From the NCBI GenBank assembly GCA_030737875.1, contig CM060922.1:761123603-761187602 (forward strand): DNA of 64,000 nt. The letters run 5' to 3'. This document shows, piece after piece, positions 44,394-56,993 of this stretch. Each line of letters begins with the position of its first letter. Position 1 is the stretch's first letter. The stretch comes from Allium sativum. Lineage: Eukaryota > Streptophyta > Magnoliopsida > Asparagales > Amaryllidaceae. The notes under the pieces are model-generated. The model was not told the origin of the DNA and did not search any database. It saw only the letters and a program-made list of their open reading frames with translations. A program made the translations under genes and the position numbers.

Positions 44394-47300
44394 TGTAACG
44401 AACCGCAAATCCGTACTATCTGATTTGACTACATACATCACATGTCTAACCCAAATATCACAGAAATACGAATCATTTTTTTTAGAAGAAAAAGGTAGAA
44501 GAAGAACAGGCATAACAACATAGAATCTCACATTGCAGCGAAACAAAATATAATATATCATAACTTCTGAAATACAAAATTTTAACTGTATAACATGCAC
44601 TTATCAGAGTACAACACTTACAACACAGTGGAAATAAAATACTATATATCTAACACTGAAGCCTCCTGCTCCAAGCTCCTTTAGATAGATCTGTAAAATC
44701 CTGAATTACTTAGACTGAGCTTACAAATTGGGCACCCAAGAGTTTAGGTAAAACAAAAAAAATAAACTCAGGGTCAGTCATGGGACTGGTATGTGTAAAC
44801 AATTTGAGAAATAAACATTATCTCATATGACTACATCGTATAACACGGAATGGGTTTTCCCTTATGAGAATCCAAAACAATTGATTTAACTTTCAAATCC
44901 TTTTTGAAGAAAATGAAATCTTTATATCAAAACTCTTTTGACATTAGAATAGTGTCTAAATCAAATAAATAACAATCTAGTGGAATGCTTTCATCTCACG
45001 CTCCACATATAAATAATATATAATCAAAACTGCGAGCACTTATTGGGAAATGAATTTCCAAGTATGACAAGGTATGGAACCACCTTCCGATAGTGTATCT
45101 TTAGAGGAGAATACACTGGGTTCAACAAGAAAATCTTGTAACCCGGCCACACATGACCGACCACTCATTTCGCTTGAGTGTATCGAATGTATATCACATT
45201 GGTTGGGATCAGCAACCGTTTTCCCGAATGGGACAGCATCAAATAGAATAAAGAATGAAATGAATTTATCTAAATAGGTGATAATACACCCTAATGGGAG
45301 TCACCCACATAGCCATGCTGCCTGCCCGATTTTTGCCATTTCCCGGTTGTTGAGGCCTGAGGCTATGATTACTTATCATTCATTGATAACACAATAACTT
45401 TGAATGCCACATTGTCAGATCCGTTAATCAGTAATTGATATGCACAAATATATTCTGAATATTATGCTAAGAGAATAAATTCTCCGCCGCCATATATATC
45501 TATACAGACTAACATATGCGATCATTGGAAATACTCTGTCAGACATTCGTCCATACACTTCGTTCTGGGACTAAACAAAACGGAAGGCACAATTTCCATT
45601 AATAGCATAGCTCTTGCACTTTACTCCGTCTCCGATTATCTTCATATAATCTAATTCGCAAAGCTATTGCCAATGCGGAGTGGTTCTCTGATAATAATCC
45701 AAACGGTCTCTCCATATTGACAACGATATTGGCAAACACTTCGATAGTCGATTATTTAACTATCGAAGAAAATAAACATTCATTCAAAGTAACAAACAAA
45801 TCACTAGGCCTTTTAATTAATATTTCATTAATTAAATCACTTCTTTATTTTCTTATCCATATTCGTTAACACAATATTTTCGATAACCATCTTAGCCTCT
45901 TACGCTATTTGGAAAACATTTCCATAAATCGCCTTCTTTTATTTTCTATACATAGAAAATATCTTCTATTTATAATTGGAAAATATTCCAAATACTTATC
46001 TCTTTCACGCCCGTTCATTTCTACAATCAGGAAATATTTATTATTATATTTCCATAACTCCACTTACTTGGGTTAAATCAATTGTTGTGTAAAACATCAT
46101 TACAAACAACCCAGAATACCGCATTCAACCAACTCTTATTCAAATATTTCTCTTCGGGACTGGATCTTGCTATTTATCGATTAAAAATGAAATCAATCAA
46201 GTTAGGGTATAACTACCTCTCAGACCTTGACTGAAAACATCCTTAACTACAAAACGGACAAGACCACTTACCTCGAATAATCAACATCATAAAAACCAAT
46301 TATTCATTTCTAAATCCGTATATGTTTCTCTTTCTAATTTTACCAGATTTAAATATAGATTTCCTTTTTGTTTATAGTATTCTATTTTCAAGTTCGTTTC
46401 CTTATCGAATTCTATATATATATCGATACATTGATTTCTAACTATCAAAAAAAATACTAACTCCTTAAATTCCCGGAAAATTTCACCATAACCTCCTTTG
46501 TACCAGTCGATAGTTCAAACCTCAACTCGCCTCTCTAGGCCCTTTCCATTCAAAAAGAAAATCAAAAAGCCAAGTGGCTGGCCGATTCGGCGCATAAAAA
46601 CTCATATGGAATTTAAACATGTACCTTATTGTCGGGCACACGAATTATAACCTTCATACACTTCATCGCATACCTATCTAACCCATATACGTCCATTCCT
46701 AATTTATTACAGCTCAATCTAGTCATTTTAACTCAATTCGCTAATTTATTCTTTAATTAACTCTTTTGCCTATTTCACTTTTTATTTGAACATATCACGT
46801 TCAAATATAAATTAATTTGTTTATAAAACAGTCAAATGCCATTTCTAATTCAAGTTTCATATTTAATTTAGAATATGAATTTACGAACCCCTTTTTCTGA
46901 TTCAAAGTCCAATTTCGATTTAAAATTCCATTAACTAATTTTTCTTCAAATTAGTTAATTCTACTCAACAATTAAACATCTAATTTGATTTTGTTTCAAA
47001 AATCATTTCATTACTCCACTCGAGTTCAGATATTATTTAAAACTCAAATCTGGATTTTTCCTAAATGAAATTCGGATTTTATTTACTTAAAATCCTTTTA
47101 TTTACTTAAAATCCATTTATTTATTTAAATAAACCGTTGTGCTTTTATAATGGTTATGGCGCTGTTTTTCTGAAAAATTGATTTTGACATAACTCAAAAT
47201 CTATTTGGTGAAATCCAGATTTTTCTCTTCCGTTAGAAAACTATTATCAAATCGGTCATGAGATTCTTGTTTCAAAGAATTCCGACTTAAATTGAGTTCT

Positions 47301-50300
47301 ATGTACTCAATTGAAGTTCGAATTGCCAATTTACGAACTACCGCGCTGCAGCAAGCTCATTTTAATTATATTTAAATATAAACTTCGTTTATAAATAAAT
47401 TTCAATCTTGTTCTAATATATATATATATATATATCTCTTAGTATATATTCAATCCAGTTTTCAAATCCAACTTAACATTTCTGATTTTCTCTAATTGTC
47501 GATTTTTCATTACTCGGTTATAAATTTATTTGTAACTCAATTTGCTATATTAAATTCCAATTCCCTTTATAAATAAATTATTTATAAAATTCAATATAAT
47601 CGAATTCTAATTGTAAATCCTTAGATTTATCTCAATTCAGTTTTTATTCCAAATTCCCGAATGAAATATATCGTTCCCTTTTCGAAAACTTTTTCTAATC
47701 CCTTTTTAAATTCATACTTGAATTTAAAATGCCAAATATATCTAATGATAATTATCTCCCCTTATTTATGAACATCATTTATAAATTTCCTGTCCTTGTT
47801 TTATATATATACTAAAACAAGTTCTCATTTCAAAACCCTTTTGAAATTCTATTCCTATTGGAATATTTTAGTTTTACAACTTATAAATAAAATTGATGAA
47901 ACTATTTTCATATCTAATTATAGTTTCTATCTAATACAAATTTAATACTCTTTCTGGAAATAATTTGGTTTTATAAATTCAACATAGTCGAATTCATATC
48001 ATAAATCTGTTTGGTTTATTTTAGTTCAACTTACATTCTGAACATCAGAATAAATTTCATCGTTTCCCTTTTAATGCTATTCCCAATTCATTTTAAATTC
48101 ATATTTGAATTTAAATATTCTAAATTATCCAAATGATAATTTTTCACCTTTCTTTATAAATATGGTTTATATTACCTATTTATATTTTAAACACGTCTCT
48201 TTCAAATCCATTTGAAACTATAATTTCAACTTTAGAAAAATAAATTTCCATTTTATAGTTCACACTTGTATTTACATTTTCCCAATTTTCCAATAATAAT
48301 TCATTTCTCTTCATTTATAAACAACGTTTATAGATTCACTTCAGTTCCCTGATTATCTAATAAAAATCATTCCATTTTGTTTATGAACACCGTTTATAAA
48401 TTTACTTTAATTTCCTGTATTGTTTAATTTATAAACATCATTTATAAATTCAGTCCTTGTTTTATTTATTCAAAACAAGTTAATATATCTCAGTCCATTC
48501 GAAATTCGAATTCTATTTTTAGAAAAATAGATTTCCCCTTTTAAATCTCAATTATCCTTTTTCACAATATTTTTAGATATCAACATTTGGGCCCAATGAT
48601 ATTTTAAACAATCAACAAACAACCAATTATCAATCATAGGTTAACACATCATATACGATAGTATATATGAAAACAAAAAAATAAAAATATTTTTGAGGAA
48701 TCCAATTGGATCCCTCCAACCTGTTTTCCAGCATCCACAGACGTTAGCCAACATAAATAATACTGATCCTGCTTCGAGGCAGGATATCGCGGTATAGAAG
48801 GTCATCCACTATCATATTGTGGGGAGCGTAGGGTCATCCACTAATGATACTGCGGGCATCCTCTAATGATACTGCGGGAACTATCCAATCACCAATATAT
48901 ATATAGTAACCACAAACACCAAGCCTAAATAACTAATATATTTATACAAAAATAGCCACAGTAATATTTTAATGCAAACAAACACCCATCAATTCATCAA
49001 ATATTTTTTGATGTCTAAAATAATTCTAAATAATAAATTTAGTGAGATTTACTCACCGTGATTATTATTTTCCGAATTAAATCGGAGAGCGTTCAAGTTA
49101 AATCCCAACTGATGCTGGAAAATTCCCAAACCAACACCCGATTGCATCTTCCGCAACTACAACTCCATGGGACTAATTTATCCATTTAATTACCTCGTAC
49201 AAGATTTTATTTTAGCATTCATTAGATATATAGGTTATACCGGCTGAGTGGATTAAAGCCAAAACTCAAAATATGATTTCTTATATAATTCAAACAACAG
49301 TTTTTTTTACCTTAATGAAATTTTCCTTCTCCTTCATGCGGCCTTCCATTACTACAGCAATTGAAAATGTCGCACATAACTCCACTGTTGAACTAATTAA
49401 CCAGATCCCATAACTCCCCCTTTCCATAACTGCCGAATCCTAAAAGAAGATCTGAATTTCCCCAAATCACCTTAATTCGTTTTTATCAATTTCGCATTAC
49501 ACAGTTCGACTATCCAAACACTGACTTGCTCTTTATACCAGCGTCGCCATTTTCATAATGATCTCCATCTTGTAAACTACTGTATAACCGAGATAAATCC
49601 CCCTAACTCATTACCTAGCTTGCCGCTAACTGTTGTGATTTCCAGTAAATGCGTCGATGGCCTGGCCACTTCCTGGGACATCGCGACTTCCGTCCCCAAA
49701 CTCCACCTCATTGAATTCATCACGTTGCCACCAAGACTTGAAACTCGAGCCCCTCGTACCCTTCGCGTTATAGCGCCCATCCTTCTTACCGTCGACGTCC
49801 AAATCATGGCATCGCACCCTTCAGACATCACCCCATAACCATATCGCAACTTCCATCTCCATGAATCACGATTGGCTTGAACCCTAGTTTGTTGTTCGAG
49901 ATCGAACGCCCCCAGAGTTTATCGCGGTAGAACATAACACACACGCATTGAAAATCCTCTCGAACTAATACAAATCCGCACCTTAGCTACTGTCAAAAAT
50001 CGATCTGCCTTGTTCTTCGATTTACTAAATTGATTTCTCCTTTTTTTTGTTTTAGTGAAGTTTGATATACTTCGACGCTCTGATATCGATTTTATTGGAA
50101 ATACTGGATAAACGAGTTAAAGGGGTGGGCCGGCTCAAACCAATGGATTTGAGCAGTGGGCGTATTCTTGTTTTGAGGAATGGAATGGCTTTCAATTATT
50201 TTTTCTAATTCGATAGAATGCAAAAAAAAAATTAGAATGAGAAAGTAAAGAGGGAAGATGGAGGTATGGCGGTATACTTATAAACGAAGAATACTTCGTT

Positions 50301-50883
50301 ATGAAGGAATAACATGTGCGTAGGGTACAAGTGGAAGTACACCGATTAAATATGATTTGATATTTTATTTAATTTGATTTGATTTAAAAAGATTTTCATT
50401 CTTTTTAAATAGATACCGATTTGATTTCGAACCTATCCACAGTCAAATATCTCGAGGTCCATTAATTTAAATCACGAACCGCTATTTTAGCGTATAGACT
50501 GACATTTAAATGTTATAACGAGATTCTGAGCTCAACAGAATATATTCTAAAATTTAATTTGAATATATATATAATAACCATAATAAATTAATATAATATA
50601 ATTTAAATTCAGAAATAAATCAATTTCTCGATAATAAATTATTATTATTATCGTTCATAAACAAATACCATTTATTTTGATCATTGTAATCATTTCGATT
50701 CAGTTCTAATTTCGAATTCAAATATTTTTATTTTCGAATTACGATAATTTAATATATTCGATATTAAATCGAAATCGATTAATAAATCAATAACTTAATA
50801 TAAAAATTCTTATATTATCAACTAAATATTTAAAACGATATTAAATATTTAAACTAAACAGACCAAAAATTCGGGTCGTTACA
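44394..50883 (-). repeat. 5' LTR of the second giant-LTR element, 6490 bp
   Basis: Uninterrupted partner of the split LTR. In element sense: start TGTAACGACCCG (50883), TATA-like TTTATAAGTATA near 50285-50273, a GC-rich leader at about 50000-49400, and a donor AAG|GTAAAA at 49310. The acceptor position reads GGATGCTG instead of GGATGCAG (48731), so the AG is destroyed in this copy. The hairpin ATCCTGC-CTCGAA-GCAGGAT (near 48780) is perfect. The 90-codon minus frame at 49577-49849 lies in the leader and is not recognisable. Confidence 0.92.
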
Positions 50884-50888
50884 GTGCT
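50884..50888. repeat. Right target-site duplication GTGCT
   Basis: Perfect partner of 30832-30836. Confidence 0.92.
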
Positions 50889-51098
50889 AGACCTATCGTT
50901 ATGCCCCTTAGGAGGATGACGCCTAAAGAACAGCGAGAATTGAAGGTGCAAGTTCGTGACCTTCTAGGAAAGGGATTCATTCGGGGAAGCATTTCTGAAT
51001 GAAGAGGAACAGTGGTATTTGCAACCAAGGCGAATGGCTCGTTAAGATTGTGTGAGGACTATTGTGAGCTGAATAAGTTAACCTAGAAGGACAAGTAC
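50889..51098 (+). pseudogene. RT fragment of the container element
   Basis: Continues pol from 30836 in the same frame. [45 protein letters not shown] and ELNKLT are the N-terminal RT fingers of a gypsy element. Stops occur after SISE (TGA) and after KLT (TAG). The fragment ends at KDKY, where the element 51099-61888 inserted. AGTAC at 51094-51098 is that element's left duplication. Confidence 0.92.
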
Positions 51099-51376
51099 TG
51101 TAACACCCAATATTTTCTGTGAATATTAAAATTAACAAATCTAAGAACACTTAATTTTTAAAAGAAGAATTGGGAAAAACGGGTTACGCCATAGGTTCGT
51201 CTCGGAATTCTACTTGAGATAGAGTCCGAGTTTGCATGAATCAGACTCTATATGAAGAAGTTATGGAGGTTAGAAGATTTCTAGTGTAAATAGAAAATAA
51301 TAATTAAATAATAAATTAAGTTTAAAATTCAAAAATCGGTCAGAATAGCTGGGCGGGAAAATTCACGCCCAGGGGT

Positions 51377-51414
51377 GTCGACCCCCCCTAAGGGGGAGTC
51401 GACATAGGTGTCGA
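51377..51414. other. GTCGAC/poly-C inverted repeat
   Basis: GTCGAC-CCCCCC-TAA-GGGGGA-GTCGAC forms a strong hairpin, followed by a third GTCGAC. The 3' LTR has only two GTCGAC (59330-59355), so one LTR has gained or lost a unit. Confidence 0.75.
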
Positions 51415-51975
51415 CCCCCCTATAGAGAGTCGCCCCCTTTGAGATCCAGTTCTTGTGACGATTTTTTTAACCCTGAGCTGATGTGGCCTTCTATGATTGG
51501 CTGATGACTAATTTATGAGGTACTAGGGCTTATGTGTCGTGCTATGATTGACTGGATGACACATCTCTTTGGTTTGATGGCTCTGATTTCTCCTAGACTA
51601 ATCTAAAGGCTAGAATTAATCCTAGACATCTATATATACGTAGCTAAACCTAAACCCTAACCTCATAACCCTAAAACTATGGTGTCGTCATACTATTCGT
51701 CTATAATCTAGCCTAGCCTCCTTCATCTTCTCCAAACTATAAAATCAAATCCAAACTAGTAATCGATTAAAAGAACTTCAAATCAAATGTCTACATCAAA
51801 GGATAGCTAAACAAATTCAGAAATTAGATCCCAGAATATAAGATCCGTCCTTTTTCTGTAAGTTCAGTTATTATTTAGATTTAAACATCGAATAGAAATC
51901 ATGACTGTAATAATCGGATCTAGAACGATGCCTAATTCCGATTCGTGCCTATCCTTTTGTCAAATCTAAATTGCT

Positions 51976-52200
51976 TATGCCTATGAGACTATTGTGATTG
52001 ATGAAATGACACCTATCATGCCTATGAGACTGTTGGACTGACATAATAGAACCTATCATGCCTATGAGACTGTTGTGACTGACATAATAAAACCTATCAT
52101 GCCTATGAGACTGTTGTATTGACATAATGGAACCTATCATGCCTATAAGACTGTTGTGATTTATATGATGGAACCTATCATGTTGTACATCCTATGCCTA
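51976..52200 (+). repeat. About five 40-41 bp tandem units in the LTR
   Basis: ATGCCTATGAGACTGTTG followed by a variable part and CCTATC, head to tail. Corresponding units lie at about 59896-60110 in the other LTR. Confidence 0.88.
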
Positions 52201-54000
52201 TGAGACTATTGTGATTTATATAATGGGACTTATCATGTTGTACATAAAATTAGTGATTCTCTTAAGTCCAATTATATCTAATCTTTATACCTATGGTGTA
52301 AATTGCTTAGCTTGTCTACACATATTATTAATGTACAACATTGAAACATGATTCTTGAATTGGGTACATCTATACATGCCTATTTTTCCTTATGTCAATT
52401 CTTATGCTCCTTCTCTATTTTTCCCTTTTTACTTGCTTTTGTGAATACTAAGTTCATTCGGAACTTAGATTGAATCTCGTTCTACGTGTGATTATAACAC
52501 GGGGAAAATTGGTTATAATTTTATTTAGTAAATTTTGGGAATAGCATGTGAATGTGGCATAAAACTTGTACTGACTACACTTGGGGGAATATTAGCATAA
52601 AAAGACATAAACTTGGACACATATGACAAATATGTAAATCGACTAAATATGAATATGCCTAACCCGAGGTTAGATTGAGTTACGGTGTAAAACTGCCTGG
52701 AACCGCCCGGCACATCCAGCAATCGCAACAATATAGATCTAATGTGAGAGGTTAGTGCATTATGCCCCCAAAAACCCGAGGTTAGATTGAGTTGCGGTGT
52801 AAGACTGCCCGGAACCGTCCGGCACATCCAGCGACCGCAAAAATATAGAACTAATGTGAGAGGTTGGTGCTTTAATGAATAAATTAAAGCTAAGGAACAG
52901 ACATGCTAAGAATGGTAGGGTTAGGTTAATCAAGGCAACACTTAACCAATACAACATGTTAGTTAAACAGATGGGTGGGTTAGGTTAATTTGAGAACACT
53001 TAACCGTTATAACATGCTGATTAGGAAACCCGATTAACGGGGACCCATTTCAGCAGTAACCCACACAGATGTATCACGGTACCCTGAACTAGGCAGGGTG
53101 GGGAACGATTACTGGGCTGATTATAAGCAGTCAAAATAGCGGCGGGTGGTGCAGCAGTGTAGGTTCCGGAGGAGTATGGGCGTGCACGTACTCCGGAGTG
53201 GATAAAGCAAGCACTGGGCATCAGTAGTATAAACTGTGCATCTAGAATTTTGTATCGGGTTTCCACCAAAGGAATTGATACACCCTATGGTGGGACTAAC
53301 ACAGGTATCTACAATCAAGTGGGGTCGAATGACACAAGTAAGAAAATGCATGCGAGTAGAAGACGATCGGGAAAGGGATCACTTTGTTATGAACACGTGA
53401 TGGTATTTGAAATATTCGTTAGTAGGTGCAGAGAAATGGAAATGAGTGCGATAGTATACCTTGCCTTATCTTATCTTATTTTTATGGTATTGTCCTATAG
53501 TCAGTTAATTCATGTCATGATCCTTTTACATGTTTACATGCTGAATAATCACTGGACTTACCAGGCTTATGTCTGACCCGTTTCGTCTTCATTTCTTCCG
53601 TCCCCTCCCCCAGGTCCGCAGGGAGGGAATACTTCAGCTTAGTGCAGACCTTTTCCAGTTTAAAGAGCGTATATGTATTCCTTGGATTCTCTTTTCTTGG
53701 GCTATGGCTGTGGTTACATTTTTATGGGGGATTTATGCTGCTTTACTACTGTTTTATGCTTCTTTATGTACTTGGAGTTAATAATCAAGACAGATGTTTT
53801 ATTGCAATAATTTAGAAGTTTGGTTTTGAGACAATGCTTGTAATGTTTTGACTGAACCATGCTATTTATGAAATGATTTCAGTTTTCCGCTGTTTATATG
53901 TCTGCCTTGTAAATTATATGTGCCTTTTACCTAAAAATGCTTCACCAAAGTTAATGCATTCCCTTTGTGAGTGACCTTAACGGAGGTGGGGTGTTTCACT

Positions 54001-54012
54001 TGGTATCAGGGC
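54001..54012 (+). promoter_or_regulatory. Primer-binding site, degenerate
   Basis: TGGTATCAGGGC, two bases after the LTR, differs from the tRNA-iMet site by one base (A to G). The next 165 bp to the gag ATG are a non-coding leader. Confidence 0.85.
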
Positions 54013-54176
54013 GATGGTTTACCAGATTAGATAAAAGTTTTTGAAAACTATTTTTCAAAAATAAATTTAAAAAAGCATTTTCATGAAAATGTTGTTTTAT
54101 TTTAAAGGCATAATCCCCAAAGCCATATGCACTGTCTTTCTATCCTTTGTTTTGAACCTTTTCTTTTCGTTTCAAC

Positions 54177-55107
54177 ATGTTTGGGGATCTTAATCTTCCC
54201 GAGGGCGTACCGATACCTAGCTAGTTCAAAAGGTATCTAGAGGCTAGGGCTAATGGCACAGGCCTAGCTGACGTTCCTCCTCCCCCAGCTGCAGCCGTTC
54301 CTCCTCCTCCTCCTCCGCCTGTGAATGCTTTCTCGAAGATATGTAGAGACTTTTGAGCTATGGGCAGAAAGAACTTTAATGGGCTGAGTCATTTGTGGAG
54401 GCAAGAAACTGGCTCAAGAAACAGAAGATTTTTTTGTTATTTTCGAAGTGGATGATAAGCAGAAGATACAATTGGTTGTATGGTTACTTAGGGACGAAGC
54501 TTCTTACTGGTGGGAAGTTACTAATGCTGAGAGACCAGTTGAAACTTAGGAGGATTTCAGAAGGAGATTTGAAATAAAGTTCCTCTCGCAAGATGAACGA
54601 AGCCTACAAATGGAGAAGTTCTTAGCACTCAAACAGGGAAGCCTATCGATTAAGGAATACGTCAACCAATTCAACCAGCTAGCTAGATTCGGACTAGAGT
54701 TGGTAAACACTCCACATAAAAAGGCTCTCTGTTTCGTGAAAGGGTTGAATGAGCCACTGTACAGCCTAGCTATGTCCCATATACCTATGGGTGCGACTTT
54801 TGAGAGGCTGATGGACATGGCACTGTTACAGGAGGAAGACAAGGATGGTAAGAAAGGGGCAAAGGTGGAAGAACCTCTGGACAAGAAAGTGGAGGGATCG
54901 CAGAATAAGAAGACGGATTCCAAGAAAGGCGGGAAGAATAACAAACCCCGTGACAAGAGGAAGAGTAAATTTTGTGGCATACCTGGACATCTGATTAAGG
55001 ACTGCAGAAAGAAGAAGAGGAAGATGGGTTGTTTCTTTCAATGCGGCGAGACAGGACATATGGCTAAGGATTGCCCAAAAAGGCAAGGGCAAGGGCAGAG
55101 GACTTGA
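54177..55107 (+). pseudogene. Gag with zinc knuckles, broken
   Basis: Begins at ATG 54177 with MFGDLNLPEGVPIP, soon hits TAG and later TGA, passes a Pro-rich tract, and shifts frame near 54385 and again near 54430. The capsid core then reads VDDKQKIQLVVWLLRDEAS and FRRRFEIKFLSQDERSLQME in the frame that continues to 55107. A TAG at 54547-54549 stands where gag normally has Trp (ET-W-EDF). After a Lys-rich linker come nucleocapsid knuckles: KFCGIPGHLIKDC, lacking one Cys, and CFFQCGETGHMAKDC, with an extra residue in the first CxxC. Translation would not yield Gag. Confidence 0.88.
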
Positions 55108-55614
55108 TCTACTTCTGGAGGGCAGATTTACGCTCTCATTGCACCTCCGCAAGAAAGAGGTAGAAATATTTCTGTTGAGAGTTTGGTTTATCTTTTTGAT
55201 CATCCGGTTCGTACGCTTTTTGATTCTGGTGCATCGCACTCTTTTATATCTACTGCTTTAGTTGAATCTCTGCACCTAGATACCAGTATAGTAGATGATC
55301 CCATGGTTGTTTCAAATCCAATTGGGGGCTCGGCTTATTTGTCCATGATTTGTTTGGATTTGGAAATTTCTATACTAAGCATCAGGTTTATATGTAATGC
55401 TTATGTTTTGGGTTTCACGGGTTATGGGTTCATTCTAGGCATGGATTGGTTATCCAGTAATGGTGCCATCCTCGATTGTGAAAAGAGAGTGGTTAGACTT
55501 ATGACTCGCCTCAGTAACACTCTCGAAATCTTTTGTAATCCCATGAATTCTATTATGCTTAGCTATCTAGAGTCTCTTGATGCGTCTGTTGAAACTTGCA
55601 ATCTGTTAGAGTAG
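55108..55614 (+). pseudogene. Aspartic protease region
   Basis: In frame with the knuckles after a TGA at 55105-55107. It contains TLFDSGASHSF with the catalytic Asp at about 55222, NPIGGSAYLSMIC, and YGFILGMDWL, the usual gypsy protease landmarks. Frame 1 ends at 55614, where the reading moves to the frame of 55596 through an indel. The protease would cut the Gag-Pol polyprotein. The domain looks intact but cannot be expressed in phase with RT. Confidence 0.88.
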
Positions 55615-56180
55615 TCCGTGAATACCCGGATGTCTTTGAAGAGGTGAAGGGTTTACCTCCGAAGCGAGAGGAAGACTTCCGCATATACCTTGTTGATAAT
55701 GCAAAACCTGTTGCTTTACCCATTAAACACATGGCTCCAAGGGAAAGAAAAGAGCTCAACAAGCAAGTTAAAGAGTTGTTTGAAAAGGGGTTCATAAGGC
55801 GGCGTATTTCTGAATGGGGCGCTCCAGTGGTGTTTGCAACCAAAGCGGATGGTTCAGTTCGCCTTTGCGTGGACTATAGGGAGCTAAACAAGTTGACCAA
55901 GAAGAATAGGCACCCACTACCTGGAATAGGCGACTTGTTCGACCAGCTCGTAGGTGCCTCGGTTTTCTCCCAACTAGATCTGGCCATCGGATTTCATCAG
56001 TTAAGAGTGGCTAAAGATAGCATATATAAGACCGCGTTTAGAACCCCGGATGGTTTCTTCGAATGGCTTGTCATGCCTTTCGGCTTGACAAACGCACCCG
56101 CCTACTTCGTAGACTTGATGAGTAGGATGTTCGGAGAATTCCTTAATAAATTTATAGTGGTCTTCATGCTCTGCATTTAA
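55596..56180 (+). pseudogene. RT fingers and palm, active site deleted
   Basis: [20 protein letters not shown] leads into [48 protein letters not shown] with the first catalytic Asp, and [17 protein letters not shown]. The frame then reads KFIVVF and breaks at about 56165: the following residues belong to the region after the active site ([17 protein letters not shown] in another frame). The xxDD box and about a dozen residues after it are missing. RT activity is impossible for this copy. Confidence 0.92.
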
Positions 56181-56990
56181 GGGAAGTCATGGATACTCTT
56201 CGTGCACATCAGTTGAAAGAAAAATTCTCCAAATGCCATTTTGGAGAGATGAAGTAAGGTTTCTTGGACATGTGGTGTCCAAAGAAGGAATAGCTGTGGA
56301 TCCCGCAAAAGTAGTTGCGGTGCAAGATTGGAAGATTCCACGGAATGTAACCGAAGTACAAAGTTTTCTCGGGCTAGCGGGCTTTTACAGAAAGTTCATT
56401 AAGGACTTTGCGAAGATCTCAGCCCCACTTACTAGGTTGACAAAGAAGAACCTAACTTTTGCCTGGGACTTGGATTGTGACATTGCTTTCCAACGACTGA
56501 AAAGGGCTCTGACAACAGCCCCAGTTCTGACACTGCCTGATGGGAGTAAGATGTTTACTGTATACACAAACGCATGCAATACAGGATTGGGCGTTGTCTT
56601 GATGCAAGAGGGCAGAGTAGTTTGTTATGGGGGAAGGCAGTTGAAGGTACATGAGAAAAACTACCCACTCATGATCTGGAACTAGCAGCCATTGTTTTCG
56701 CTCTTAAGTCATGGCATCATTACCTACTAGGAGAAAGGTTTGAATTGTTTACTTACCATAAATCGTTAAAGTACATTTTCTCATAGAAAGATCTTAACTT
56801 AAGACAACAAAGGTGGATGGAATTTCTCGCCTCATATGATTTCAAGATTGCATGTACCCCTGGCAAGGGCAATGTGGTAGCAGCTGCCTTAAGTAGGAAA
56901 AATCTAACCTTAAGTCCTCTCTTTATAGAAAGGTAAAGCTTTGAGTACATAGAAAACTTTGACTTTAGACCCTCCTTTGAATTTGTACCT
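56166..56990 (+). pseudogene. RT C-terminal part and RNase H
   Basis: In the shifted frame, [35 protein letters not shown] and the RNase H start [18 protein letters not shown] (Asn where the family has Asp, a lost catalytic residue) run to 56685. Then an indel shifts the frame: [30 protein letters not shown] (Tyr in place of Asp) and [18 protein letters not shown] follow with two stops. RNase H is therefore damaged at two metal-binding positions as well as by frame breaks. Confidence 0.88.
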
Positions 56991-56993
56991 GGT

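Larger units (their letters stand above)
30837..50883 (-). mobile_element. Second giant-LTR non-autonomous element, with nested solo LTR
   Basis: LTRs at 30837-43213 (3' in element sense, interrupted) and 44394-50883 (5') flank a 1.2-kb interior, with PPT and PBS in minus orientation. Perfect GTGCT duplications lie on both sides. No gag or pol is present. It is related to element 1-12409: shared blocks are found in reverse complement at 31720-31810 and 45270-45360 versus 4553-4660. The LTRs look about 92% identical by eye, so this insertion is older than element 1 or faster-evolving. It sits inside pol of the container element. Confidence 0.93.
51099..53998 (+). repeat. 5' LTR, 2900 bp
   Basis: TATATATA at 51631-51638 is the TATA candidate. 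It holds GTCGAC hairpins at 51377-51414, 41-bp tandem units at 51976-52200, and a 112-bp direct duplication at 52661-52870 (AACCCGAGGTTAGATTGAG). Frames at 52525-53781 follow these repeats and have no recognisable protein. Confidence 0.92.

Noticed and set aside
55559..55843. Antisense frames over pol, including 22725-23192, 54546-55239 and 55559-55843
   Set aside because: They are mirror frames of conserved gag-pol coding sequence with no independent support.
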